From Streptomyces sp. NBC_00287 (GTDB taxonomy: Bacteria > Actinomycetota > Actinomycetes > Streptomycetales > Streptomycetaceae): DNA of 64,000 bases. The DNA lies in assembly GCF_036173105.1 (NCBI RefSeq), contig NZ_CP108053.1, forward strand, positions 4,340,001 through 4,404,000, read 5' to 3'. How positions within the stretch are numbered: the stretch's first letter is position 1; each line of letters opens with the position of its first letter. The notes beneath the pieces are model-generated. The model saw nothing but the letters and a program-made list of their open reading frames with translations. It searched no databases and was not told where the DNA came from. Made by a program: the position numbers and the translations under genes. Below, piece by piece: positions 48,676 through 58,070 of the stretch.

Positions 48676-49641
48676 ATGACGAACGGTCACGGCTGGGACG
48701 GCATGGACTACCGGGGCTGGCAGGACCTGGGGGACGTACGGCGGCGCCTCGACGCGGGGGCCGATCCGGAGCGGTGGGGCATGGGCGGCTCCCGGCCGCT
48801 GCATCGGGCGGTCGTGTTCGGCTCGCCCGAGGTCGTCGCGGAGCTCGCGGGCCGCGTCCGCGACGTGGACGCGCTGGAGCACGGCGTGACGGCGCTGTGG
48901 GAGGCGGTCGTGGCCCGCAAAACGGAGAATGCGCGAGCCCTGGTCGCCGCCGGTGCCGATCCCGGCTGGGTCGGACACGGCGGCTGGACACCGGCCCGCC
49001 TCAGCCTCGCCGGCCCCGAGCCGGACCTGTTCCCGCTGCCCGAGGGAGCGCCCGGTCTGACGGACTCCGAGCGCGCGGTGGCGGACGAGGGCCGACGGCT
49101 CATATCGGCCGTCGGCGAGTTCCACTACGAAGGGACCGGGCTGGCCTGCGTCGCGGGGATCGACGCCGAGGAGGCCATACGACGGCTGTCGGCGACCCCG
49201 GCCGACAGCGAGTTCATGGACGAGCTGACGGAGGACATGTTCAGCTACGACCTGGACGAGACCCTGCGCTTCGTCGGGGTGACGACCGTGCCGGGCGGCT
49301 GTGTCGTCACCCAGCCCTGGGGCTACGGCCCACAGCAGCCGGTGGTCATGCGGCTGCTGTCCGAGGGCACCCTGGCCTACGGTCTGTACGCCAACGCCAA
49401 GAGCGGCAACCAGGGTTGCGTCTTCCGCGACGGCGTCGGCGAGGGCTGGGACCTGCACCCCGGCGGCGGCCCCTATCCGGAGGACAGCCTCGAGGAGGTG
49501 CTCTTCTCGTACGTCTACACCCACAAGGCGGTCGCCTACTGCCTCGCCTACGCCGGTCTGCGCCCGACGGACGCCCGCGCGGTGGTGGGTCCGCCGGACC
49601 ACTGGGTCGAGCTGCCGGAGCGGGACTACTGGGCGCGATGA
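48676..49641 (+). CDS. Ankyrin-repeat protein
   Basis: A 321-residue protein. Residues 15-105 hold about three ankyrin repeats, including GGSRPLHRAVVFGSPEVVAE and HGVTALWEAVVARKTENARA with ALVAAGADP. The C-terminal 200 residues (SAVGEFHYEGTGLACVAGID, TTVPGGCVVTQPWGYGPQQP) form an unassigned domain that may sense or bind something. There is no signal peptide. The protein probably mediates protein binding in the cytoplasm. GGAGGGGGCGG precedes the ATG at 48676. The gene ends at a strong terminator. Confidence 0.8.
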   Translation: MTNGHGWDGMDYRGWQDLGDVRRRLDAGADPERWGMGGSRPLHRAVVFGSPEVVAELAGRVRDVDALEHGVTALWEAVVARKTENARALVAAGADPGWVGHGGWTPARLSLAGPEPDLFPLPEGAPGLTDSERAVADEGRRLISAVGEFHYEGTGLACVAGIDAEEAIRRLSATPADSEFMDELTEDMFSYDLDETLRFVGVTTVPGGCVVTQPWGYGPQQPVVMRLLSEGTLAYGLYANAKSGNQGCVFRDGVGEGWDLHPGGGPYPEDSLEEVLFSYVYTHKAVAYCLAYAGLRPTDARAVVGPPDHWVELPERDYWAR

Positions 49642-49645
49642 CGAA

Positions 49646-49682
49646 GGCCCGCCGATCGCCGCGGGAGGGCGATCGGCGGGCC
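49646..49682. terminator. Perfect 15-bp-arm hairpin between ankyrin and MFS genes
   Basis: GGCCCGCCGATCGCC (49646-49660) and GGCGATCGGCGGGCC (49668-49682) pair perfectly around a 7-base loop. It serves both convergent genes. Confidence 0.85.
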
Positions 49683-49699
49683 GAGGCAGGGCCATGGGC

Positions 49700-51181
49700 T
49701 CAGGACTTGGCCGTCGCCTCCGCCGGTGCCGGCGCGCCCTGCGCCGACGCGGCCAGGGTGGCGGCCGGTCGCTGGCGCGGGATGAAGGAGGCGACCGCGA
49801 AGGCAAGAAGCGCCGCTCCGGCGCCGACCGCGAGGACCACCTTGAAGCCGTTCTCGGAGGGCAGGGCGTAGCCGCCGAAGTTGGTGGTCATCTGGGCGAG
49901 GATGACACCGGCGATGGCGCTCGCCGAGGAGGTGCCGATGGACCGCATCAGGGTGTTGAGGCTGTTGGCGGCGGCCGTCTCGGAGGCGGGCACGGCGCCC
50001 ATGATGAGGGCGGGCATCGAGCCGTAGGTGAAGCCGATACCGGCGCCGATGACACAGGACACCAGCACGAAGTGCCAGACCTCGGACATGAGGAGGATGT
50101 TCAGACCGTATCCGGCGGCCACGATCAGGGCGCCGATCATCAGGGTGACCTTGGGGCCCTTGGCCTTGGAGACGGCCGCCGAGACCGGGGCGGTGGCCAT
50201 CATGACCAGGCCGGACGGCGCCATGACCAGACCGGCGACCAGCATCGACCTGCCGAGGCCGTAGCCGGTCTGCTCGGGCAGCTGGAGGAGCTGCGGCAGC
50301 ACCAGGGACATCGCGAACATCGCGAAACCGACGGCGATCGAGGCGAGGTTGGTGACCAGCACCTGACGGCGGGCGGTGGCACGCAGGTCGACCAGCGGCT
50401 GCTCGATCCGCAGCTCCCACCAGCCCCACGCCAGCAGGATCACCACGGCCGCGAAGAACAGACCGAGCGTGGTGCCGCTGGTCCAGCCCCAGTCGGCGCC
50501 CTTGGAGATACCGAGCAGCAGACAGACCAGGCCCGTCGCCATACCCAGGCCGCCGACGAGGTCGAAGCGGCCTCCGGTGCGGACCTTGGACTCGGGCACG
50601 AAGACGAGGACGAGCACGGTGGCGACGGCGCCGAGGGCGGCCGAGGTCCAGAAGAGCATGTGCCAGTCGAAGTTGTCGGCGATCAGCGCGGCGGCGGGCA
50701 GACCGAGGGCGCCGCCGATGCCGAGGGAGGCGCTCATCAGGGCGGTGGCGGAGGCGAGGCGTTCGGCGGGCAGCTCGTCGCGCATGATGCTGATGCCGAG
50801 CGGGATCACGCCGGAGGCGAGACCCTGGAGCACCCGCCCCATGATCATCGGGATCAGCGAGTCGCTGAGCGCGCACACCAGCGAGCCCGCGACCAGCAGT
50901 ACGGCGCTGACCAGCAGCATCCGCCGCTTGCCGAACATGTCGCCGAGCCGTCCGACGACCGGGGTGGCCACGGCGGCGGCGAGCAGGGTGGCGGTGACCG
51001 CCCAGGCGGTGTCCGAGGCCGGGGCGTCCAGCAGCTTCGGCAGCTCCGGGACGATCGGGATCACGAGGGTCTGCATCAGCGAGACGACGATTCCGGCCAG
51101 GGCCAGCACCGCCACCACGGCATTCGTCCTCGGCGGGGCGGAACCCCCCGCCGGGCCGGTCTTGGCAAGGGTGTCGGACAT
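49700..51181 (-). CDS. DHA2-type MFS drug efflux pump
   Basis: A 493-residue, 14-span drug:proton antiporter. It has LMQTLVIPIVPELPKLL in helix 1, the loop motif GRLGDMFGKRRMLLVS, and motif C VLQGLASGVIPLGISI. The ATG at 51181 has GGAGG 7 bases upstream. Directly before it lies a near-perfect inverted repeat spanning a likely promoter, so a TetR-type repressor should control it, but no regulator gene is adjacent. Its substrate is probably a toxic organic compound. Confidence 0.92.
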   Translation of the reverse strand: MSDTLAKTGPAGGSAPPRTNAVVAVLALAGIVVSLMQTLVIPIVPELPKLLDAPASDTAWAVTATLLAAAVATPVVGRLGDMFGKRRMLLVSAVLLVAGSLVCALSDSLIPMIMGRVLQGLASGVIPLGISIMRDELPAERLASATALMSASLGIGGALGLPAAALIADNFDWHMLFWTSAALGAVATVLVLVFVPESKVRTGGRFDLVGGLGMATGLVCLLLGISKGADWGWTSGTTLGLFFAAVVILLAWGWWELRIEQPLVDLRATARRQVLVTNLASIAVGFAMFAMSLVLPQLLQLPEQTGYGLGRSMLVAGLVMAPSGLVMMATAPVSAAVSKAKGPKVTLMIGALIVAAGYGLNILLMSEVWHFVLVSCVIGAGIGFTYGSMPALIMGAVPASETAAANSLNTLMRSIGTSSASAIAGVILAQMTTNFGGYALPSENGFKVVLAVGAGAALLAFAVASFIPRQRPAATLAASAQGAPAPAEATAKS

Positions 51182-51227
51182 GGCGAAGCCTCCGTCGACA
51201 GGGAAGAGCGATTGACTGAGGCAACCG

Positions 51228-51247
51228 TAAGTCAGTTGATTGACTTA
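51228..51247. promoter_or_regulatory. Operator-like inverted repeat upstream of DHA2 pump
   Basis: TAAGTCA (51228-51234) and TGACTTA (51241-51247) are perfect 7-base arms 6 apart. On the minus strand they overlap a promoter-like TTGCTT-N17-TACGGT of the pump gene. This fits a TetR-type dimer site in the window's least explained regulator gap. Confidence 0.6.
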
Positions 51248-51305
51248 AGCAAGCGCCGCTGGTGGAGGCCGGTACGGCGCGGCCTTGAGGGGCCGCGCCC
51301 GGCTC

Positions 51306-52190
51306 TCAGTCCCGAGGGGCCCGCGCGTCGATGAAGGCCCGGATCCGCTCCTCGCCCAGCTCATGGACGGTCTCGTGGGCCCGCGGATCACGGGCGTGGA
51401 GGGTGTGGAAGAGCGGCCCGCTGTCCCCACCAAGTTCGACCAGCGAGGCCGAGGCGCCGCGCACCGCGCGTTCGGTGCCGGGCGGGGCCGTCAGGTCGAT
51501 GCGGTTGACCACGCCAGGGGTCACCCACACCGGTACGCCCGCCAGGAAGCCGAGCACCTGAAGATGGAAGTGGCCGGTGAGGACGGCCTTGACGTCGGTG
51601 CCGCGGATGACGTCGGCAAGGGCCCCCGGGTCCCGCAGACCGAAGGGCCGCTGCACAGGATGATCGAGCGCTACGGGCGGATGATGGAAGGCGAGTACCG
51701 TCCCCTCGGCGGCGGGGGTCCGCAACACCTCGCGCAGCCAGTCGAGTTGAGCCTCGCCGAGGTGGCCCCACACCTCCCCCGGTACCAGCGAGTCCAGGGT
51801 CACGATCCGCCATCCGCCGACCGTGGTCACGGCCGCCCGTTCCCCGGCGGCGGACTCCAGCGCCGTCTCGGCGCAGTCGCCGCCGTCCACACCCAGATGC
51901 CCGCTGCCCAGCACCTTGCCGAAGGCGGCGCGCTCGTCGTGATTGCCGGTGGTGAAGAACACCGGCGCCCCCAGCCCCGCGGCGAACTCCCCCACCAACT
52001 CCCGGAGGGCGGCATACGCCTCGACGGCGCCGTCGTCGGCGAGGTCGCCGGTGACCACGACCGCTCCGATGTCCCGCTGGTGCCGCAGCTCGGCGAGCAT
52101 CAGCCGCAGGGACTCGGTGGCGTTGACTCCGTGCTTGTTGGGCGCGTCGGAGCGGTCGAGGTGGGTGTCGGAGAGATGAAGGATCTTCAT
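51306..52190 (-). CDS. Metallophosphoesterase (CpdA-like)
   Basis: A 294-residue calcineurin-like phosphoesterase. All metal motifs are present: ILHLSDTHLDR, VVVTGDLADDG, FFTTGNHDE and AVLTGHFHLQ. It is in the group of cyclic-nucleotide phosphodiesterases such as CpdA and Rv0805, so cAMP hydrolysis is plausible but not shown. The ATG at 52190 gives the family N-terminus. It is 44 bases downstream of the old yellow enzyme gene on the same strand. Confidence 0.88.
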   Translation of the reverse strand: MKILHLSDTHLDRSDAPNKHGVNATESLRLMLAELRHQRDIGAVVVTGDLADDGAVEAYAALRELVGEFAAGLGAPVFFTTGNHDERAAFGKVLGSGHLGVDGGDCAETALESAAGERAAVTTVGGWRIVTLDSLVPGEVWGHLGEAQLDWLREVLRTPAAEGTVLAFHHPPVALDHPVQRPFGLRDPGALADVIRGTDVKAVLTGHFHLQVLGFLAGVPVWVTPGVVNRIDLTAPPGTERAVRGASASLVELGGDSGPLFHTLHARDPRAHETVHELGEERIRAFIDARAPRD

Positions 52191-52234
52191 CTCCGGAAAA
52201 CTAGCGGGAGTTGAGGGGGAGGGTCCATAGCGTT

Positions 52235-53365
52235 TCAGCTCAGGGACTTCAGCGCCGCCGGGTCGTACGGGGCCAGTTCGGTCACCCGGCCCGCCAGGAC
52301 CTTCTCCGCCCACCGCGGGTCCTGGAGCAGGGCGCGGCCGACGGCCACCAGGTCGAACTCGTCGCGCTCCAGACGGTCCAGGAGGTTGTCGAGGCTGCCC
52401 AGCTCGGCACCCTCGCCCTGGAATGCCTTGATGAAGTCGCCGTTCAGGCCGACCGAGCCGACCGTGATGGTGGGCTTGCCGGTCAGCTTCTTCGTCCAGC
52501 CGGCCAGGTTGAGGTCCGAGCCCTCGAACTCGGGGAGCCAGTAGCGGCGCGTGGAGGCGTGGAAGGCATCGACACCGGCCGCCACGAGCGGGGCGAGGAC
52601 GGCCTCCAGCTCCTCGGGGGTCTCGGCAAGGCGGGCGTCGTAGGCGTCCTGCTTCCACTGGGAGTAGCGGAAGATCACCGGGAAGTCGGCCGAGACGGCC
52701 GCGCGGACGGCGGCCACGATCTCCGCGCCGAACTTCGTACGGGCCACCGGGTCGCCGCCGTAGGCGTCGGTGCGGCGGTTGGTGCCCTCCCACAGGAACT
52801 GGTCGATCAGGTAGCCGTGCGCGCCGTGGAGCTCGACACCGTCGAAGCCGATCCGCTCCACGGCGGCGGCCGCCTCGGCGAACGCGCCGATGACGTCGTC
52901 CAGGTCCTGCTGGGTCATCGCCTTGCCGGTGGGCTCCTCGGCGCCGATGCGCAGCCCGGAAGGACCGACGGCAGGGGCCTCGGCGAACGGCGGCTGACCT
53001 GCTTGTCGCACCATGCCGATGTGCCAGAGCTGCGGGACGATCGCGCCGCCCGCGGCGTGTACGGCATCGGCGACCTTCGTCCACCCCGCGAGCTGCTCCG
53101 CGCCATGGAACCGCGGGATCCGGTCGCTCAGCCCGGCCGACTCATGGCCGACGTACGTACCCTCGGTGACGATCAGCCCGACCCCGGCGGCGGCCCGGCG
53201 CGCGTAGTACGACGCCACGTCCTCCCCCGGAATGCCGCCCGGCGAGAACGCTCGCGTCATCGGCGCCATGGCGATGCGATTGGGAACGGTCAGCCCGTTG
53301 ATCGAAGTAGGACGGGACAGAATCTCAGCGGCGCGCGAGGCGGCTTCGGTGGCGGCGACGGTCAT
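52235..53365 (-). CDS. NADH:flavin oxidoreductase (old yellow enzyme family)
   Basis: A 376-residue FMN enzyme with a TIM barrel. It shows NRIAMAPMTRAFSPGG, VELHGAHGYLIDQFLWEGTN then NRRTDAYGG with the active-site His-Gly-Ala-His, and the FMN-phosphate segment DLVAVGRALLQDPRW. It reduces activated C=C bonds with NAD(P)H. The ATG at 53365 is the family start. A 9-base inverted repeat lies around the presumed promoter, upstream at 53380-53430. Confidence 0.9.
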   Translation of the reverse strand: MTVAATEAASRAAEILSRPTSINGLTVPNRIAMAPMTRAFSPGGIPGEDVASYYARRAAAGVGLIVTEGTYVGHESAGLSDRIPRFHGAEQLAGWTKVADAVHAAGGAIVPQLWHIGMVRQAGQPPFAEAPAVGPSGLRIGAEEPTGKAMTQQDLDDVIGAFAEAAAAVERIGFDGVELHGAHGYLIDQFLWEGTNRRTDAYGGDPVARTKFGAEIVAAVRAAVSADFPVIFRYSQWKQDAYDARLAETPEELEAVLAPLVAAGVDAFHASTRRYWLPEFEGSDLNLAGWTKKLTGKPTITVGSVGLNGDFIKAFQGEGAELGSLDNLLDRLERDEFDLVAVGRALLQDPRWAEKVLAGRVTELAPYDPAALKSLS

Positions 53366-53379
53366 GTGGCAGCTCCTAG

Positions 53380-53430
53380 GGGTGGTTGATATATGCGCAC
53401 GCATTGTTGCATGCACTTAAACAACCACCC
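53380..53430. promoter_or_regulatory. Inverted repeat upstream of old yellow enzyme gene
   Basis: GGGTGGTTG (53380-53388) and CAACCACCC (53422-53430) are perfect 9-base arms 33 bases apart, with the AT-rich stretch ATATATG and GTTGCATGCAC between. It may be an operator, an mRNA hairpin or both. Confidence 0.4.
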
Positions 53431-53469
53431 ATGGGCCCTGACACATTCCGCGCACCGAACGCGCCCCAT

Positions 53470-53497
53470 AGGGGCGCGGGGAACTGCGCGACCAGCC
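53470..53497. repeat. Streptomyces dispersed intergenic repeat, copy 2
   Basis: These 28 bases are the exact reverse complement of 20000-20027. The copy lies between the old yellow enzyme promoter and the groEL2 terminator. Confidence 0.75.
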
Positions 53498-53523
53498 CCC
53501 ACGGCCCGCACCCGCCGAAACAC

Positions 53524-53567
53524 CCGAGGGCGGCACCCCCTGTCGCAACAGGAAGTACCGCCCTCGG
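53524..53567 (-). terminator. groEL2 terminator hairpin
   Basis: CCGAGGGCGGCAC (53524-53536) pairs with GTACCGCCCTCGG (53555-53567), with one mismatch. An inner CCTGT/ACAGG stem is nested inside. It starts 30 bases past the groEL2 stop. Confidence 0.8.
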
Positions 53568-53597
53568 TAAGGACGTTGATCAACCGAAACCGGTCGA

Positions 53598-55220
<1,623 letters not shown>

Positions 55221-55347
55221 GTGAAGTGGTCCCTCCAGGACTGGGGGTGATTCCTTCGGACCGCGCCCGCGCCCGCGACGGACGGCTCGCCTGCCCTGTG
55301 GTTCCTTGCCCCACCTGGCCTGCGGGCCTCACCGACCCGGTCCTTCT

Positions 55348-55374
55348 TTGTCACTCTCACCTTCAGAGTGCTAA
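55348..55374. promoter_or_regulatory. CIRCE element 1 (HrcA operator)
   Basis: TTGTCACTC-N9-GAGTGCTAA. It matches the consensus TTAGCACTC-N9-GAGTGCTAA in all but two bases. It lies over and just after the expected groEL2 transcription start. Confidence 0.8.
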
Positions 55375-55380
55375 CGCCAA

Positions 55381-55409
55381 TGATTAGCACTCGGCCCATG
55401 CGAGTGCAA
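55381..55409 (-). promoter_or_regulatory. groEL2 promoter inside CIRCE 2
   Basis: On the minus strand -35 TTGCAC (55409-55404) and -10 TAATCA (55386-55381) are separated by 17 bases. The start of the transcript should fall near 55374, giving a leader of about 150 bases. Confidence 0.7.
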
Positions 55410-55410
55410 G
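55384..55410. promoter_or_regulatory. CIRCE element 2 (HrcA operator)
   Basis: TTAGCACTC-N9-GAGTGCAAG, one perfect arm and one with two changes. It is 9 bases from CIRCE 1 and covers the -35 to -10 interval, so HrcA binding here would block RNA polymerase directly. Confidence 0.8.
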
Positions 55411-55459
55411 CGGCTCTCGGGGATCGGGCCGCGTCGGGTCGGGGCTCCCCAGGCATGCG

Positions 55460-55506
55460 GAAGGGCCCGCACCCGAGGGGTTGGGTCCCCGAGGTGCGAG
55501 CCCTTC
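55460..55506 (-). terminator. Terminator of the cspA-like gene
   Basis: GAAGGGCCCGCACC (55460-55473) pairs with GGTGCGAGCCCTTC (55493-55506), with one mismatch. It separates the cold-shock gene from the groEL2 promoter. Confidence 0.75.
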
Positions 55507-55543
55507 AGCAGAAGACGTCGCTTGCGGTTCGTTGGTCGCGCGT

Positions 55544-55747
55544 TCAGGCAGAGACGCGAACCATGTCGGCCTGCGGGCCTTTCTGGCCCTGCGAGATCTC
55601 GAACTCAACCCGCTGGCCTTCTTCAAGGGTGCGGTAGCCGTCCATCTGGATCGCGCTGTAGTGGACGAAAACATCCGCACCACCGTCGACCGCGATGAAG
55701 CCGTACCCCTTCTCCGCGTTGAACCACTTGACGGTGCCCTGAGCCAT
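55544..55747 (-). CDS. Cold-shock protein (CspA family)
   Basis: A 67-residue single-domain cold-shock protein. RNP1 is KGYGFIAV and RNP2 is VFVHYSAI. The protein binds single-stranded RNA as a chaperone. I chose the ATG at 55747 because it gives MAQGTVKWFNAEKGYGFIA, the usual start; the longer frame adds ten unrelated residues. Its promoter lies about 110 bases upstream, so the mRNA has a long 5' leader like those of other csp genes. Confidence 0.95.
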   Translation of the reverse strand: MAQGTVKWFNAEKGYGFIAVDGGADVFVHYSAIQMDGYRTLEEGQRVEFEISQGQKGPQADMVRVSA

Positions 55748-56100
55748 GCCTAACTCCCCTATTACTGGCCCTTGCACAGATCCACACTTCGCGGATCCGG
55801 GTCAGACCTCACCCCCCACGGTTTGGGGGCGTGCGCCGGAACGCGTCGACCGCGGCTGAATGTATCTGTCCAACTGCCGTCTGCAACAGGTCAATCGGAC
55901 GAGAATTCTGGACGCGCAGGGTCCGGAATGTAGTGAGAATTCGCCCGAATTCAGGGCAAGTCGGGCCCCATAAAGGGAGCATAAGGCGCAAAAGACCCGC
56001 ACACTTTGGCTACTTCTCGTCGCATACGGAGTCGATACTCATATGCGTCCGGCATGCGGGGAGCAGCAGGTTCCCCAACTGTACCGTGCTCAACCATGCA
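55748..56100. other. Csp leader and AT-richer intergenic region
   Basis: About 350 bases with no gene I can support. It is AT-richer than the window average. A promoter for the csp gene fits -35 TTGCAG and -10 TACATT with a 16-base spacer (55886-55859, minus strand). Three GAATTC sites include the palindrome GAATTC-GCCC-GAATTC (55937-55952). Possible short frames lack start signals. Confidence 0.5.
55859..55886 (-). promoter_or_regulatory. Promoter of the csp gene
   Basis: -35 TTGCAG (55886-55881) and -10 TACATT (55864-55859), 16 bases apart on the minus strand. The 5' leader would be about 105 bases. Confidence 0.55.
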
Positions 56101-56139
56101 GAATTGCCCCCTCCGTTTGTCTTACGGAGGGGGCAATTC
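56101..56139. terminator. Perfect 16-bp-arm terminator of the thrC-moaD-like operon
   Basis: GAATTGCCCCCTCCGT (56101-56116) and ACGGAGGGGGCAATTC (56124-56139) pair perfectly around TTGTCTT. It follows the sulfur-carrier gene and blocks read-through toward csp. Confidence 0.85.
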
Positions 56140-56177
56140 AATGAACTCTCGGTGACGCACCTTACCGACGGTAACGA

Positions 56178-56453
56178 TCAGCCGCCGGCGACCGCCGGAA
56201 TGATGGAAACTCCGGCGCCGTCCGGGGTCGCCGTCTCCAGGCCCTGCTCGAAGCGGACGTCGTCGTCATTGACGTACACATTCACGAAGCGGCGCAGCTT
56301 GCCCTGGTCGTCCAGGACGCGCGCGGCGATTCCGGTGTGGTTCTTCTCCAGGTCGGCGATGACCTCGGCGAGGGTGCCACCCTCGGCCGTCACCTCGGCG
56401 GCACCACCGGTGTAGGTGCGCAGGATGGTGGGGATGCGGACTTTGACGCTCAT
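56178..56453 (-). CDS. MoaD/ThiS-like sulfur-carrier protein (CysO-like)
   Basis: A 91-residue ubiquitin-fold protein. It ends in AVAGG: the C-terminal Gly-Gly is the thiocarboxylation site. Strands and loops (VKVRIPTILRTYTGGAAEVT) match the actinobacterial CysO/MoaD group. Mycobacterial CysO carries sulfide for cysteine synthesis by CysM. Here the gene overlaps the end of thrC (4 bases), so it may hand sulfur to an amino-acid pathway beyond threonine or to thio-sugar or thiamine routes. Its ATG lies inside the thrC stop. Confidence 0.9.
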   Translation of the reverse strand: MSVKVRIPTILRTYTGGAAEVTAEGGTLAEVIADLEKNHTGIAARVLDDQGKLRRFVNVYVNDDDVRFEQGLETATPDGAGVSIIPAVAGG

Positions 56454-57736
56454 GAGTCGAGGCCAGCCTCTCGGAAGGAGTCGAGGTTCGGACGGATCGT
56501 CGCGGTCAGGCCGGTGCCGGCCACCGCGTCGAGGGTCTTGAGGCCGTCGCCGGTGTTGAGGACGACGGTGGTGAGGGTCGGGTCCAGTACGCCGTTCTCG
56601 ATCAGCTTGCGCGTCACGCCCACGGTCACGCCACCCGCCGTCTCGGCGAAGATGCCCTCGGTCCGGGCCAGCAGCTTGATCGCGTCGACGACCTGCTCGT
56701 CCGTCACGTCCTCCACCGCGCCGCCGGTGCGGCGGGCGATGTCCAGGACGTAGGGACCGTCCGCCGGGTTACCGATGGCCAGCGACTTGGCGATGGTGTT
56801 CGGCTTCTGCGGGCGGACGACGTCATGTCCCGCCTTGTAGGCCACCGACACCGGCGAGCACCCCTCGGCCTGCGCGCCGAAGATCTTGTACGGCTTGTCC
56901 TCGACGAGCCCGAGCTTGATCAGCTCCTGGAGCCCCTTGTCGATCTTCGTGAGCTGCGAGCCGGAGGCGATCGGGACGACGATCTGGTCGGGCAGCCGCC
57001 AGCCGAGCTGCTCGCAGATCTCGTACGCCAGGGTCTTGGACCCCTCCGCGTAGTACGGCCGCAGATTGACGTTGACGAAGCCCCAGCCCTCGCCGGCCGG
57101 GTCGCCGATCAGCTCGGAGCAGAAACGGTTCACGTCGTCGTAGTTGCCCTCGATGCCGACGAGCTCACCGCCGTAGACCGCGGCCATGACGACCTTGCCC
57201 TGCTCCAGGTCGTGCGGGATGAACACGCAGGAGCGGAAGCCGGCGCGGGCGGCGGCGGCGCCGACGGCACCGGCCAGGTTGCCCGTGGAGGAGCAGGAGA
57301 GGGTCGTGAAGTTGAAGGCGCGGGCGGCCTCGATGGCCTGCGCGACCACGCGGTCCTTGAAGGAGTGCGTCGGGTTGCCGGAGTCGTCCTTGACGAAGAG
57401 CTTGCCGGCCTCGACACCCAGCTCGCGGCCGAGGTTGTCGGCCTGGACGAGCTTGGTCCAGCCGGGGTTGATGTTGGGCTTGTCCGCCACGTCCGCCGGA
57501 ACGGGCAGCAGCGGCGCATAGCGCCAGATGTTCGCGGGTCCCGCCTCGATGCGCTTGCGGAGCTCCTCCGTGTCGTATCCGGAGAAGTCGTACGCGATCT
57601 CGAGCGGGCCGAAACACTCCTCGCAGGCGAAGACCGGGCCGAGGGGCACACGGTGGCCGCACTCGCGGCAGCTCAGCGCGGCGGCGGGGCCGAGGTCTAC
57701 GGTGTTCGTGGTGCTTGCAACAGTCTGCACAGCCAT
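56450..57736 (-). CDS. thrC: Threonine synthase
   Basis: A 428-residue PLP enzyme that makes threonine from O-phosphohomoserine. An N-terminal zinc-like ribbon (LSCRECGHRVPLGPVFACEECF) is typical of actinobacterial ThrC. The PLP-lysine segment is GNPTHSFKDRVVAQA and the phosphate loop is LSCSSTGNLAGAVGAAAARA. I chose ATG 57736 (start MAVQTV); an in-frame start at 57769 would add 11 basic residues. It is coupled to the sulfur-carrier gene. Confidence 0.95.
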   Translation of the reverse strand: MAVQTVASTTNTVDLGPAAALSCRECGHRVPLGPVFACEECFGPLEIAYDFSGYDTEELRKRIEAGPANIWRYAPLLPVPADVADKPNINPGWTKLVQADNLGRELGVEAGKLFVKDDSGNPTHSFKDRVVAQAIEAARAFNFTTLSCSSTGNLAGAVGAAAARAGFRSCVFIPHDLEQGKVVMAAVYGGELVGIEGNYDDVNRFCSELIGDPAGEGWGFVNVNLRPYYAEGSKTLAYEICEQLGWRLPDQIVVPIASGSQLTKIDKGLQELIKLGLVEDKPYKIFGAQAEGCSPVSVAYKAGHDVVRPQKPNTIAKSLAIGNPADGPYVLDIARRTGGAVEDVTDEQVVDAIKLLARTEGIFAETAGGVTVGVTRKLIENGVLDPTLTTVVLNTGDGLKTLDAVAGTGLTATIRPNLDSFREAGLDS

Positions 57737-58070
57737 GGAGGCGAGGCCCTTTCTCCTCATCTTCCTCACGACGCACTTCGCCGTGAGACGGATTTGGCAC
57801 CTTCCCTAGTCGGGAGCCTCGCGGAGAACGATCAACACTGATCTACGAGTACCGACTGGAGGGTTGCCGGGGCTTCATCGGGCCGTATCCCTCTGCCCCT
57901 CTGGATGAGCGGTATGTAGTTGTAGACGCAAACAACCCCCGACATGCGATGGTCATCAGCGTTGTTCAAGACTGTAACCGAAGGCCAGGACAGTTGAGAT
58001 AGACGTCCGAACCGCGAGATGGATCACACAGGATCCCGTCCCTATCTCCGTCAGTGAGGAGCCGCAGACT
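57737..58070. other. Intergenic region between thrC and gpgS
   Basis: 334 bases between divergent genes. It must hold both promoters, but no clear -35/-10 pair, riboswitch, palindrome or small gene can be singled out by eye. Confidence 0.4.

Noticed and set aside
45762..49871. Long plus-strand frame of 1369 codons over murQ and the PTS gene
   Set aside because: It runs in a shifted frame through well-supported genes and has the repetitive Arg/Gly composition of a shadow frame.
55937..55952. GAATTC-GCCC-GAATTC palindrome in the csp leader region
   Set aside because: It lies upstream of the predicted csp promoter and there is no nearby regulator gene; it may be chance in an AT-richer patch.
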